Below, one piece after another: positions 15,550 to 23,593 of a stretch of 64,000 bases of DNA. The first letter of the stretch is position 1, and each line of letters begins with the position of its first letter. Source of the stretch: Streptomyces jeddahensis (lineage in GTDB: Bacteria; Actinomycetota; Actinomycetes; Streptomycetales; Streptomycetaceae); the NCBI RefSeq assembly GCF_001642995.1, contig NZ_LOHS01000086.1, positions 79,825-143,824 on the forward strand, written 5' to 3'. The notes under the pieces were generated by a model, which was given only the letters and a program-made list of their open reading frames with translations, did no database searches and was not told the DNA's origin. A program made the position numbers and the translations under genes.

Positions 15550-16782
15550 TTGTTCGTCCGAAGAAACGTCACTACTTGGGGGTCGGCCGCGCTCGTGGCC
15601 GTCTCCCTGCTCACCACGAGCTGCGCGGGCCAGGACGGCACCGCGTCCGGCGCGAGGACGACTCCCTCGGCCTCTGCTCCGCACGGGTACGTCGAAGGGG
15701 CGCAGGAGAAGGCCGAGCAGCAGTCCCGGCTGGTGCTCAACGACCCGAGGACCGGAGACACCCGGGTACTCGATCTGATCACCGGGAAGGTGCATGAGGT
15801 GTCCCGGACGACGGGCACCACCGAACTCACCACGGACGGCCGGTTCGGCTACTTCCACACCGCGGGCGGCACGCACGTCCTCGACGGCGGCGCCTGGATG
15901 GTGGACCACGGCGACCACGTGCATTACTACAGCGCGGCGATACGCGACGTGGGTCGGCTCCCCGGAGGTCCGGGTACGCGCATCCGCAGCGACGCCGCCG
16001 TGACCGCGGTGACCGACGAGGACGGCCGGGCCAGGGTCTACCGCCGGGCCGGTCTGGAGAAGGGCAAGGTCGGCTCCGCCCGCACGCTTTCCGGAACACA
16101 CGCGGGAGCTGTCGTGCCGTACGCGGAGCACCTGCTCGGGGTCACGGAGGACGGGAAGGTCGTGGTGTACGACCGCGAGGGCAAGCGGGCCGCGTCGCCG
16201 GACGCCCAGTGCAAGGAGGTGCGGGGCGACGCCGTCACCCGGCGCGGAGTGGTCCTTGGATGTGCCGACGGCGCCCTGCTCGTCCGTGAGGACGACGGCA
16301 CCTTCACCGCCCAGAAGATCCCGTACGGCAGCGACGTACCCGAGAAGGAACGGGCCACGGCCTTCCGGCACCGGCCCGGCAGCGACACGCTCACGGCGCC
16401 GGCCGGGGAGCGGGCCGTGTGGGTGCTGGACGTCACCGAGCGCAGGTGGACACGGGTGAAGACCGGTCCCGTCGTCTCCGCCAACACGGCCGGCGAGGGC
16501 TCCGTCCTGATCGTCCTGGAGACCGACGGCGCACTCCACGGCTACGAGATCGCCACCGGCAAGCAGGTCTCCAATACAAAGCCGCTTGTGACGGGCGCCC
16601 CCGACGCCGGCCGCGAAGGCAGCAATGCGGGACCGGTCATCGAAGTCGACCGCAGCCGCGCCTACCTCAACGACCCCAGGGGCAAAAGCGTGTACGAGAT
16701 CGACTACAACGACAACCTGCGCATCGCGCGCACCTTCCACCTGGACATCGAGCCGGCCCTGATGGTGGAGACCGGACGATGA
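15550..16782 (+). CDS. aztD: AztD-like zinc metallochaperone lipoprotein (copy 1)
   Basis: 410-residue exported lipoprotein, TTG start, lipobox TTSC with C25. The body is a beta-propeller-like string of short repeats ending in motifs such as DEDGRARVY, LEDG/TEDGKVVVYD and LETDGALHGYEI, as in AztD, the periplasmic protein that hands zinc to AztC. A His/Asp cluster HGDHVH at 120-125 is a plausible metal site. It overlaps aztC by 4 bp (ATGA), so the two are co-translated, which supports a chaperone-binding protein pair. Copy 2 lies after aztC and lacks this cluster. Confidence 0.75.
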   Translation: MFVRRNVTTWGSAALVAVSLLTTSCAGQDGTASGARTTPSASAPHGYVEGAQEKAEQQSRLVLNDPRTGDTRVLDLITGKVHEVSRTTGTTELTTDGRFGYFHTAGGTHVLDGGAWMVDHGDHVHYYSAAIRDVGRLPGGPGTRIRSDAAVTAVTDEDGRARVYRRAGLEKGKVGSARTLSGTHAGAVVPYAEHLLGVTEDGKVVVYDREGKRAASPDAQCKEVRGDAVTRRGVVLGCADGALLVREDDGTFTAQKIPYGSDVPEKERATAFRHRPGSDTLTAPAGERAVWVLDVTERRWTRVKTGPVVSANTAGEGSVLIVLETDGALHGYEIATGKQVSNTKPLVTGAPDAGREGSNAGPVIEVDRSRAYLNDPRGKSVYEIDYNDNLRIARTFHLDIEPALMVETGR

Positions 16783-17738
16783 CCACACGGACGCGAGGGT
16801 CGCGGCGGCTGCGCACCCTCCTGCTGGCCCTGCTCACCCTCGCCCTGGCCGGTGCCGGCACCGGCTGTACGAGCAGCGACGACCGGCCCCGGGTGGTGGT
16901 GACGACGAACATCCTGGGCGACATCACCCAGGAGATCGTCGGCGACGAAGCCGACGTCACCGTGCTGATGAAGCCGAACGCCGACCCGCACTCCTTCGGT
17001 CTGTCGGCCGTGCAGGCCGCCGAACTGGAGCGCGCCGACCTCGTGGTCTTCAACGGGCTGGGACTGGAGGAGAACGTACTGCGGCATGTGGACGCCGCGC
17101 GTGAGTCCGGGGTGGCCACCCTCGAGGTCGGCAAGGCGGTGGGCCCCCTCGCGTTCCAGGCGCATGACGACGGAGGACCCGAGGAGGAGGCCGGGCAGCC
17201 CGATCCGCACTTCTGGACCGACCCCGACCGCGTGCGCAAGGCCGTCGGCCTGATCGCCGATCAGGTGGTCGAGAACGTGGATGGCGTGGACGAGAAGGCG
17301 ATCCGCGACAACGCCGACCGCTACGACGAACAACTCGCCGACCTCACTGCCTGGATGGAGAAGTCCTTCGATCGCATACCCGAAAAGGAGCGCGCGTTGG
17401 TGACCAACCACCACGTCTTCGGCTACCTCGCCGAACGCTTCGGCTTCCGGGTGATCGGTGCGGTGATCCCGAGCGGTACGACGCTGGCCTCGCCCAGCTC
17501 CTCCGACCTGCGCTCGCTCACCCGGGCCATGCGCGAGGCAGGAGTGCACACCGTCTTCGCCGACTCCTCCCAGCCCAAGCGACTGGCCGAGGTGCTGCGC
17601 ACGGAGATGGGCGGCCGGGTGCGCGTGGTCGAGCTCTACTCCGAATCGCTGACCGAGAAGGGCAAGGGCGCCGGCACCTACCTGCAGATGATGCGCGCCA
17701 ACACCACCGCCATGACCGACGGCCTGACCGGCGCCTGA
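16779..17738 (+). CDS. aztC: Zinc ABC transporter substrate-binding lipoprotein, AztC-like
   Basis: 319-residue cluster 9 binding protein on the outer face of the membrane. Lipobox GTGC with C30. Metal ligands expected for the family are all seen: His in ADPHSFGLS, His in QPDPHFWTD, His in TNHHVFGYLA and Asp in VFADSSQP. A short acidic/His loop (HDDGGPEEEAG) just before the second ligand matches the flexible zinc loop of ZnuA-type proteins, though shorter. The ATG at 16779 overlaps the stop of the AztD-like gene. It delivers zinc to the AztB-like permease. Confidence 0.88.
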   Translation: MTTRTRGSRRLRTLLLALLTLALAGAGTGCTSSDDRPRVVVTTNILGDITQEIVGDEADVTVLMKPNADPHSFGLSAVQAAELERADLVVFNGLGLEENVLRHVDAARESGVATLEVGKAVGPLAFQAHDDGGPEEEAGQPDPHFWTDPDRVRKAVGLIADQVVENVDGVDEKAIRDNADRYDEQLADLTAWMEKSFDRIPEKERALVTNHHVFGYLAERFGFRVIGAVIPSGTTLASPSSSDLRSLTRAMREAGVHTVFADSSQPKRLAEVLRTEMGGRVRVVELYSESLTEKGKGAGTYLQMMRANTTAMTDGLTGA

Positions 17739-17831
17739 ACCAGCGCCCCTGACGTGGACACCGGCCGACCGGCTGGTCAAGCACACCCGCACCCACTGCC
17801 GCGCCCGCGCGGCCCAGAAAGGAACACATCG

Positions 17832-19031
17832 GTGAACAAGTCGATACGCAACAGAGCCTTCACGGGCACGGCCCTGGCCCTGGCTGCTTCCGCGGTCCTG
17901 ACCGCCTGCGGAGGCAAGGACGCCTCCTCGGCCGACGCGAAGGCCACGGCCGGGCCGAGCACCAAGGCCGTAGCGGTCAAGGACCCGCTGGTCGCCACGT
18001 TCGACGGCGGCCTGTACGTCCTGGACGGTGAGAGCCTGAAGCTGGCCAACACGATCGAGCTGCCCGGCTTCAACCGTCTCAACCCCGCCGGCGACGACTC
18101 CCACGTCATCGTCTCCACCGACGCCGGTTTCCGCGTCCTGAACGCCGCCGAACAGACCTTCACCGGCTTCGAGTACAAGGGCACCAAGCCCGGGCACGTC
18201 GTACGGCACGCCGGCAAGACGGTCCTGTTCACCGACGGCACCGGCGAGGTCAACGTCTTCGACCCCGACGACCTTGCCGGCGGCAAGAAGCCGGAAGGCC
18301 GCACCTACACCTCCGCCGAGCCGCACCACGGTGTCGCCATCGAACTGGCCAACGGCGAACTCCTCAGCACTCTCGGCACCGAGGAGAAGCGCACCGGCGC
18401 CCTCGTCCTGGACAAGAACAACAAGGAGATCAAGCGCAACGAGAACTGCCCCGGCGTCCACGGCGAGGCCGCGGCCAAGGGCGAAGCGGTCGGCATCGGT
18501 TGCGAGGACGGCCTCCTGATCTACAAGAACGGCAAGTTCACCAAGGTCGATGCCCCCGACGACTACGGCCGCATCGGCAACCAGGCGGGCAGCGACGCAT
18601 CGCCGATCCTCCTGGGCGACTACAAGACCGACCCCGAGGCCGAACTGGAGCGGCCGACCCGCATCTCCCTCATTAACACCGAGACCGGGAAACTCCGCCT
18701 GGTCGACCTGGGCACCAGCTACTCCTTCCGCTCGCTCGGCCGCGGACCCCACGGCGAGGCCCTCCTCCTCGGCACCAACGGCACCCTCCACGTCATCGAC
18801 CCGGAGACGGGCAAGGTGGAGAAGAAGATCCCCGTCGTGGACGAGTGGCAGGAGCCGCTGGACTGGCAGCAGCCCCGGCCCACCCTCTTCGTCCGTGATC
18901 ACACCGCGTACGTCTCCGAGCCGGGCAAGCGCAAGCTGCACGCGGTCGACATCGAATCGGGCGAGAAGCTCACGTCCGTGACCCTGCCGAAGAGCACGAA
19001 CGAACTGTCCGGCGTCGTTGCGGGCCACTGA
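17832..19031 (+). CDS. AztD-like zinc metallochaperone lipoprotein (copy 2)
   Basis: 399-residue lipoprotein (lipobox LTAC, C26) from the GTG at 17832. Propeller-type repeats: VATFDGGLYVLDGESL, HVIVSTDAGFRVLNA, VLFTDGTGEVNVFD, GIGCEDGLLIY, LLGTNGTLHVIDPETGKV and HTAYVSEPGKRKLHAVD, typical of AztD-like proteins. It shares the fold and order of motifs with copy 1 but the two are clearly diverged. Histidines occur in SAEPHHGVAI and ENCPGVHGE. It is the last gene of the aztB run, 93 bp after aztC, and is followed by a strong terminator. Confidence 0.75.
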   Translation: MNKSIRNRAFTGTALALAASAVLTACGGKDASSADAKATAGPSTKAVAVKDPLVATFDGGLYVLDGESLKLANTIELPGFNRLNPAGDDSHVIVSTDAGFRVLNAAEQTFTGFEYKGTKPGHVVRHAGKTVLFTDGTGEVNVFDPDDLAGGKKPEGRTYTSAEPHHGVAIELANGELLSTLGTEEKRTGALVLDKNNKEIKRNENCPGVHGEAAAKGEAVGIGCEDGLLIYKNGKFTKVDAPDDYGRIGNQAGSDASPILLGDYKTDPEAELERPTRISLINTETGKLRLVDLGTSYSFRSLGRGPHGEALLLGTNGTLHVIDPETGKVEKKIPVVDEWQEPLDWQQPRPTLFVRDHTAYVSEPGKRKLHAVDIESGEKLTSVTLPKSTNELSGVVAGH

Positions 19032-19062
19032 CCCTCCGACGCCGGCGAGGCCGTCCCGCACC

Positions 19063-19095
19063 CCCCGCACCGGCCCGGCAAGGGCCGGTGCGGGG
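19063..19095 (+). terminator. Terminator of the aztB-aztD run
   Basis: Perfect 14-bp stem (19063-19076 with 19082-19095) and a GGCAA loop, 31 bp after the second AztD-like stop codon. Confidence 0.85.
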
Positions 19096-19206
19096 CAGCA
19101 GGCGCAGCATTGGAGTTTGGCGCCGCGTTCGGCGAGCTGAGCGCCCACGGTGTGCCTGAACCGGTGGGCAGTGACGGTGCCGCGGCCGGTGCCCCCATGG
19201 CCAGGA

Positions 19207-19620
19207 TCAGCCGGGGTCGTGGACACCGAGCCGCAGGTGCTCGATGTGGTGGACAGCCTGGTCGAGGAGCTGGGCGACATGGTCGTCGTAGAGGCGGTAG
19301 ACGATGCGGCGGCCCTCCCGCCGGCCGGTGACCAAGCCCAGGGTGCGCAGCAGCCGCAGCTGGTGGGAGACCGCGGACTGCTCCATGCGCACGGCGGCGG
19401 CGAGTTCACCGACCGAGTACGGTGCCTGCCGCAGGGTGGTGAGGATCAGCAGCCGCGAGGGGGTGGCCAGCGCCTGGAGCGTGGCGGCGACGGTCGCTGC
19501 GGTGGCCTCGTCGAGCGGAGCGCAGGCGGAGCGAATGGGGGTACCTCCCGTGCCCGAAGGGCCCCGGGGGAGGGCGGCCGCGAGCACGTCGCGGCCGCCA
19601 TCGGCCTCATCGACGTGCAC
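19207..19620 (-). CDS. ArsR/SmtB-family winged-helix regulator
   Basis: 137 residues from a GTG at 19620. The core (about 35-125) is a clear ArsR domain: ATLQALATPSRLLILTTLRQ, VGELAAAVRMEQSAVSHQLRLLRTLGLV (recognition helix) and GRRIVYRLYDDHVAQLLDQAVHHIEHL. The last helix with DDH...H...HIEH resembles the alpha-5 zinc/nickel site of SmtB/CzrA-type sensors, so a metal-sensing role is plausible but inferred. It is the last gene of the Zur-led operon and overlaps the ferredoxin-like gene by 14 bp. A possible target is the efflux pair at 23255-25783. Confidence 0.85.
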   Translation of the reverse strand: MHVDEADGGRDVLAAALPRGPSGTGGTPIRSACAPLDEATAATVAATLQALATPSRLLILTTLRQAPYSVGELAAAVRMEQSAVSHQLRLLRTLGLVTGRREGRRIVYRLYDDHVAQLLDQAVHHIEHLRLGVHDPG

Positions 19621-20011
19621 GGGCACGGGCCTCACGCGGCGGGCGGACGAACTGCAGCTGCAGCGCGGCCGGCGGCTCGGCGACGCCCGGGCCGCCGGCC
19701 GCGGCCCAGCGCAGCAGGTCGTCGGTGCAGTCGTCGTCCAGGGCGAAGCCGATCCAGGTGGCGCGGCCGCCGGCCAGACGCCCGGCGGTGGAGGGCTGGA
19801 CGACGATGACGTTGGCCTGGTCGCAGGGGCCCAGGCAGTCCGTCGTACGGACGGTGAACCGGCCGCCGGAGTCGGCCGCGCCGGCCCGCAGCCGGTCGAG
19901 TTGCCAGGCGTGGTCGGTGCCGGGGTACTTGCGTGGGTTGCCGCAGCAGCAGCCCCGGCAGACGACCACCGTGCAGGGCCGGTGCGCCGCACGGATCACG
20001 GGCCGGTTCAC
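19607..20011 (-). CDS. Thioredoxin-like [2Fe-2S] ferredoxin-domain protein
   Basis: 134 residues from the GTG at 20011, which overlaps the WD40 stop by 4 bp. The cysteine pattern (CRGCCCG near residue 16, TDCLGPCDQANVIVV near 55) is that of (2Fe-2S) ferredoxins with a thioredoxin fold. The protein otherwise continues with a small C-terminal alpha/beta part. Cytosolic. In the Zur-led operon it could act as an electron carrier or as a metal-binding partner of the CobW GTPase; no partner can be named from sequence. Confidence 0.75.
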   Translation of the reverse strand: MNRPVIRAAHRPCTVVVCRGCCCGNPRKYPGTDHAWQLDRLRAGAADSGGRFTVRTTDCLGPCDQANVIVVQPSTAGRLAGGRATWIGFALDDDCTDDLLRWAAAGGPGVAEPPAALQLQFVRPPREARARARR

Positions 20012-21042
20012 AGGGCGTTCCGGGAAGGCACGCCGTACGCCCGGACCCGTCCGTCGCGGTGGGCCGTGACCAGCAGATGCGGCCCGGCCCAGGCTAGTGC
20101 GGCCACCGCCGAGCCGTCTCCGTCCAGCTCCCGTGCCGGGCGCAGCCGGGACTCGGGCCGTCCGGCGGTGGCGTGCCACAGGGCGACCGTGCCGTCGTCG
20201 CCGCCGCTGGCGAGGTGCCCGGCGGCGCCGGGCCGCCAGGCGAGTGCGGTGATGGTCTCGTGGCAGCGCAGGGACCGCGGCGCAGTGCCGACCGGTCCCT
20301 TGCCGGAGAAATCCCACACCGTCACGTCAGGCGCGCCGTCGGCGGCAAGCCAGAAGCCGGACTCGTCGAAGGCGAGCCGGGAGACCTTCTCCGGGTAACC
20401 GGACATGGTCAGTTCACTCGCGTCGCGGGTGCGCCAGATGTGGATCGAAGCGTCCTGGTTGCCGCTGCAGATCCACCGACCGGTGGGGGCGACGGCGAGC
20501 GCGAGGTGGGAGCCGATGTAGGGATAGGTGACCACCGGTTTCTCAGTGTGGCGTTCGTGGCAGCACACAGCCCCGTACGCGGCCACCGCCAGCCGCCGCC
20601 CCTGGCGCATCCAGGCCAGGTCGGTGACGGTCGAGGCGGCGGGCTCCGTGCGCCACAACTCGGCACCGTCCGCGTCGAGTACGAGGGCGCGGCGGCCGGA
20701 GGCGACCGCCACCTTGCTGCCGTCCGCCCACGCCGCAGCAGCGGACCAGGCACCGGACTCCCGTACGGTCGTGCATCCGTCGTCCCGCCGCCACAGTGCG
20801 TACCCCAAGGGTCCCGTGACGGCCAAGTGGCGTGCGTCCGGGGCGAGTTCCACGTCCAGGGCACCGCCGGGCAGGTCGAGGGCGCCCATCTCGGCGCCCA
20901 TGGCGGCGTCCAGCACGCGAACGGCGCCTTCGGCGCCGGCGACGGCCACCAGGTCACCTCGCGCGCTCAGTGCGACCGGCGCGTCGTCGATGCGGATCTC
21001 CCAGGCGACGGCCAGCGCCTGGTCGGGTGCGGTAACGCTCAC
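20008..21042 (-). CDS. WD40-repeat beta-propeller protein
   Basis: 344 residues, no signal peptide, so cytosolic, unlike the exported AztD-type propellers nearby. About seven WD-like blades can be picked out: VAVAGAEGAVRVLDA, RHLAVTGPLGYALWRRDD, WICSGNQDASIHIWRTRD, FWLAADGAPDVTVWDF, HLASGGDDGTVALWHAT and LLVTAHRDGRVRAYGV. Likely a protein-interaction platform. It overlaps the CobW gene by 4 bp at its start and the ferredoxin-like gene by 4 bp at its end. A link between WD40 proteins and COG0523 GTPases in actinobacterial zinc operons is suggested by this coupling, but its function is unknown. Confidence 0.8.
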   Translation of the reverse strand: MSVTAPDQALAVAWEIRIDDAPVALSARGDLVAVAGAEGAVRVLDAAMGAEMGALDLPGGALDVELAPDARHLAVTGPLGYALWRRDDGCTTVRESGAWSAAAAWADGSKVAVASGRRALVLDADGAELWRTEPAASTVTDLAWMRQGRRLAVAAYGAVCCHERHTEKPVVTYPYIGSHLALAVAPTGRWICSGNQDASIHIWRTRDASELTMSGYPEKVSRLAFDESGFWLAADGAPDVTVWDFSGKGPVGTAPRSLRCHETITALAWRPGAAGHLASGGDDGTVALWHATAGRPESRLRPARELDGDGSAVAALAWAGPHLLVTAHRDGRVRAYGVPSRNAL

Positions 21043-22091
21043 GCGGCCGCTCCTGCGGTGGCCAGGCAGTCGGCGAAGCCGCGCTCCAGCGCCTCGCGGT
21101 CGAGGTTGCGGCCGATGAACACCAGCCGGTTACGGAGCTGTTCACCCTCGCGCCAGTCCCGCCCGAACTCGCCGTCGAGCAGCATGTGCACGCCCTGGAA
21201 GACGTACTGCTTGGGTGCTCCTGCGATGGCGAGGATGCCCTTGGAGCGGAAGATGTCGACGCCCTTGGTCCGCAGCAGGTGGCCGAGCCAGGCATTGAGC
21301 CGGTCCTCGTCGAGCTCGCCGTCCAGTTCGATGCCGACCGAGGTGACGGTGGTGTCGTGCTGGTGCTCGGTCTCGGTGAGGAAGGCCGGGTCGTCCTTGA
21401 GTACCCGGTCCAGGTCGAACGCGCCGACGTCCAGCACCTGGTGCAGGGCGACGTTGGCGTGCTGGGTGCGCAGGATCTGCACGGGGGTGTTGATGACGCG
21501 TACGCGGGCCTCGACCTCGGCGATCGTGGCCTCGTCCACCAGGTCGGTCTTGTTGAGCACCACCCGGTCGGCGAAGGCGATCTGCTCGACCGCCTCGTTC
21601 TCCACCCCCTCAGGCTTCTCCTCGTCCAGGTGCTGGACTACGTGGGCGGCGTCGACGAGCGTGACGATGGCGTCCAGACGCAGCTGGGAGGCGATCTCGT
21701 CGTCCATGAAGAAGGTCTGCGCGACCGGCGCGGGGTCGGCCAGGCCGGTGGTCTCGATGAGGATGCGGTCGAACTTCTCGCGCCTGCGCATGAGCGCACC
21801 GAGGATGCGGATGAGATCGCCGCGGACGGTGCAGCAGATGCAGCCGTTGTTCATCTCGAAGATCTCTTCTTCGGCGTCGAGGACGAGGGCGTCGTCGATG
21901 CCGACCTCACCGAACTCGTTCTCGATCACGGCGATCCGCATGCCGTGCTCCTCGGTGAGGATGCGGTTGAGCAGGGTGGTCTTGCCCGAGCCGAGGAAGC
22001 CGGTCAGCACGGTGACGGGGACGCGGCCGTCGACCGCCTCAGCAGCTTCGCCGGCTTCAGTGGCTTCCGGTGCGGAAGCGGTGTCGGTCAT
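21039..22091 (-). CDS. CobW/COG0523 GTPase, probable zinc metallochaperone
   Basis: 350-residue G3E-family P-loop GTPase. Walker A GFLGSGKTT at 31-39, the metal-binding GCICC motif at 83-87, ENEFGEVGID at 58-66, base-recognition NKTD near 175, and a C-terminal CobW domain with HQHD and histidines. Members placed under Zur control are thought to deliver zinc to enzymes in starvation (ZNG1/YciC type). The position behind zur and a Zur box supports that. The acidic-Ala N-terminal 20 residues are not part of the fold. It starts 5 bp after the small upstream gene, so it is co-translated. Confidence 0.9.
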   Translation of the reverse strand: MTDTASAPEATEAGEAAEAVDGRVPVTVLTGFLGSGKTTLLNRILTEEHGMRIAVIENEFGEVGIDDALVLDAEEEIFEMNNGCICCTVRGDLIRILGALMRRREKFDRILIETTGLADPAPVAQTFFMDDEIASQLRLDAIVTLVDAAHVVQHLDEEKPEGVENEAVEQIAFADRVVLNKTDLVDEATIAEVEARVRVINTPVQILRTQHANVALHQVLDVGAFDLDRVLKDDPAFLTETEHQHDTTVTSVGIELDGELDEDRLNAWLGHLLRTKGVDIFRSKGILAIAGAPKQYVFQGVHMLLDGEFGRDWREGEQLRNRLVFIGRNLDREALERGFADCLATAGAAA

Positions 22092-22096
22092 GGCGG

Positions 22097-22366
22097 TCAG
22101 GCTCCTTCTGGTGCGGTGGAGAGCAAGGCGCGCAGGTCGTCCTCGGTGACCTGTTCAGCGGGGCGGTGCAGGGTCCAGCGGCGGGCCGGGCCGCTCATGG
22201 GAAGTACGGCGATGACAGTCTCCAGCGGCGGGCAGCCCGGCTCGGTGCAGGCGAGCTGGCGGACCATCACGGTGGTGTCGTCGTCCAGGTCGAGCAGGCG
22301 CCGTACGGTCTGCTTCAGCTCGCGCAGCTGCGGCGATCTGCTTGGCGGGCGGGCTCCGAGCGGCAT
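22097..22366 (-). CDS. Small cysteine-containing conserved protein in the Zur operon
   Basis: 89 residues from the ATG at 22366, preceded by a GAAGGAGAAG ribosome site. No named domain recognised. The centre is VMVRQLACTEPGCPPLETVIAVLPM: two cysteines four residues apart, followed by a conserved-looking ETVI strand. I have seen this kind of CTEPGCPPLET segment next to COG0523 GTPases, so it may be a partner that binds zinc or the GTPase; this is inference. The gene lies entirely within the zur-to-cobW run and its 5' end overlaps zur by 52 bp. Confidence 0.75.
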   Translation of the reverse strand: MPLGARPPSRSPQLRELKQTVRRLLDLDDDTTVMVRQLACTEPGCPPLETVIAVLPMSGPARRWTLHRPAEQVTEDDLRALLSTAPEGA

Positions 22367-22821
22367 GACGCTTCTCCTTCGTCGGCGGCGGGCATGGCGG
22401 GCCGGCAGCGGGCACAGATGCCGGTGAGTTCGACGGTGTGCTCGACCGCGGCGAACCCGGCGTCGGCTCCGACCCGGTCGGCCCACGCCTCCACCACCTC
22501 GGAGTCCACCGGCCGGCTACGGCCGCAGGAGCGGCACATCAGGTAGTGGCGGTGTTCGTCGGCCAGGCGCGGACGGTACAGCCGCTCGCCGGCCTCGTCG
22601 CGCACCACATCGGCACGCCCGCACGCCTCCAGCTCCCGCAGGGTCCGGTAGACGGTGGTCAGCCCGACCCGGATCCCGGCGGCGGACATCTGGGCATGGA
22701 GCTGCTGGGCCGAGACGAAGTCCGGGCAGCCCGCCAGGACGTGCAGGACCGCGACTCGCTGCCGGGTCATCCGCCCGGCCGGCAGGGCGCGCGCCAGCTC
22801 CGCGGCCGTCTGGCAGCTCAC
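22315..22821 (-). CDS. zur: Fur-family zinc-uptake repressor, Zur-like
   Basis: 168 residues from a GTG at 22821. Winged helix (about 15-80: MTRQRVAVLHVLAGCPDFVSAQQLH, GLTTVYRTLREL), then the dimer/metal domain with EHRHYLMCRSCG (C96, C99) and ICARC (C136, C139), the two CXXC pairs that form the structural zinc site of Fur proteins. Zur rather than Fur is inferred from its position behind a Zur box and among zinc genes. The last about 28 residues (PAMPAADEGEASC onward) are an extra tail that overlaps the next gene by 52 bp, longer than the usual Zur end. Confidence 0.85.
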   Translation of the reverse strand: MSCQTAAELARALPAGRMTRQRVAVLHVLAGCPDFVSAQQLHAQMSAAGIRVGLTTVYRTLRELEACGRADVVRDEAGERLYRPRLADEHRHYLMCRSCGRSRPVDSEVVEAWADRVGADAGFAAVEHTVELTGICARCRPAMPAADEGEASCRSEPARQADRRSCAS

Positions 22822-22871
22822 GGCGGATCACCCCCACTGGATATGCGGCATCGGGCACGCCTCACGCTAGA

Positions 22872-22892
22872 TGAAAATGAAATCCATGTCCA
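22872..22892 (-). promoter_or_regulatory. Candidate Zur box upstream of zur
   Basis: The sequence begins TGAAAATGAAATCCATG and ends TCCA; it matches the same Zur-type consensus in about 16 of 21 positions. It lies 51-71 bp upstream of the zur start, so the six-gene operon including zur would be self-regulated. Confidence 0.6.
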
Positions 22893-23254
22893 TATGGGGT
22901 GGGTCTCGACGGCGGTTCGTACGGCGACGGCCTGCGCTCCAAGGGCATTCTTCCGGCTCGCTACCCGACCGACCGTCACTGGACTGTGCTCACGGGCCGG
23001 TTCGCGCGCAGACTTCGAGCGGGACGGGTTCCACAGCAACCAACATCAGGCGTCGGAACCGGTGTTCATCGGCACCGCGCTACGTACCGGCGTCCGCATG
23101 TGAGCACGTGCGAGGCAGTGGCCGCCTCCTCGCATACTGCTGACAGCTGATGGTGGCGAAGTTCAACTATCCGGACCAAGCTCGACATATCAGCATGAAG
23201 AGGGAGAATTGAGACAGTCGTGTACGAAACACGGTGCGGATGAAGGAGTTCTCC
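22893..23254. other. Non-coding gap between the Zur operon and the efflux pair
   Basis: About 360 bp without a convincing gene. It must hold the promoter of the downstream DUF1490/P-ATPase pair, with the stretch 23160-23215 unusually AT-rich for this genome. I see no clear palindrome of the ArsR/SmtB kind. Confidence 0.6.
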
Positions 23255-23566
23255 ATGCATCCTGCTGGGGTCGTCGGTGCCGCTGCCGGCCGTCTTGTGC
23301 ACTACGCCGTCTCGGGTGTCGTCGGCGGTGCTGTACTACGTGGAGCGGCGAAGGCCGCACCGCGAGTGAAGCCTGCAGCTCGCAAGGCGTTTGTCGGTAG
23401 CCTGGCGGGCGGGATCGTGGCGGGCCGGTGGCTCGGATCCGCTGCTGAGGAAGCCCGGCTCAAAGCGGGCGACATGCTGGCCGAGGCTCGTTCGTCACTG
23501 GGTGAAGAGGCGCCACCGCCTTCCGCGGTCGATGTCGAGGGCCACACGCACGACCACGAGCACTGA
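23255..23566 (+). CDS. DUF1490 / PacL-like small membrane protein with a His-rich tail
   Basis: 103 residues from the ATG at 23255, which follows AAGGAG with ideal spacing. An in-frame GTG at 23234 is therefore rejected. A hydrophobic Gly/Ala-rich N-terminus (GVVGAAAGRLVHYAVSGVVGGAV) is followed by a charged middle and the tail VEGHTHDHEH. In mycobacteria DUF1490 proteins (PacL) sit beside P1B-type ATPases, scaffold them in the membrane and bind zinc through such a tail. Here too it is 27 bp upstream of a P-type ATPase. Zinc binding by the His/Asp tail is inference from that family. Confidence 0.85.
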   Translation: MHPAGVVGAAAGRLVHYAVSGVVGGAVLRGAAKAAPRVKPAARKAFVGSLAGGIVAGRWLGSAAEEARLKAGDMLAEARSSLGEEAPPPSAVDVEGHTHDHEH

Positions 23567-23593
23567 GCACTGAGTACTGAACACTGACTGATC

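Noticed and set aside
16704..19409. 901-codon minus-strand frame
   Set aside because: Antisense to aztC and the second AztD-like gene.
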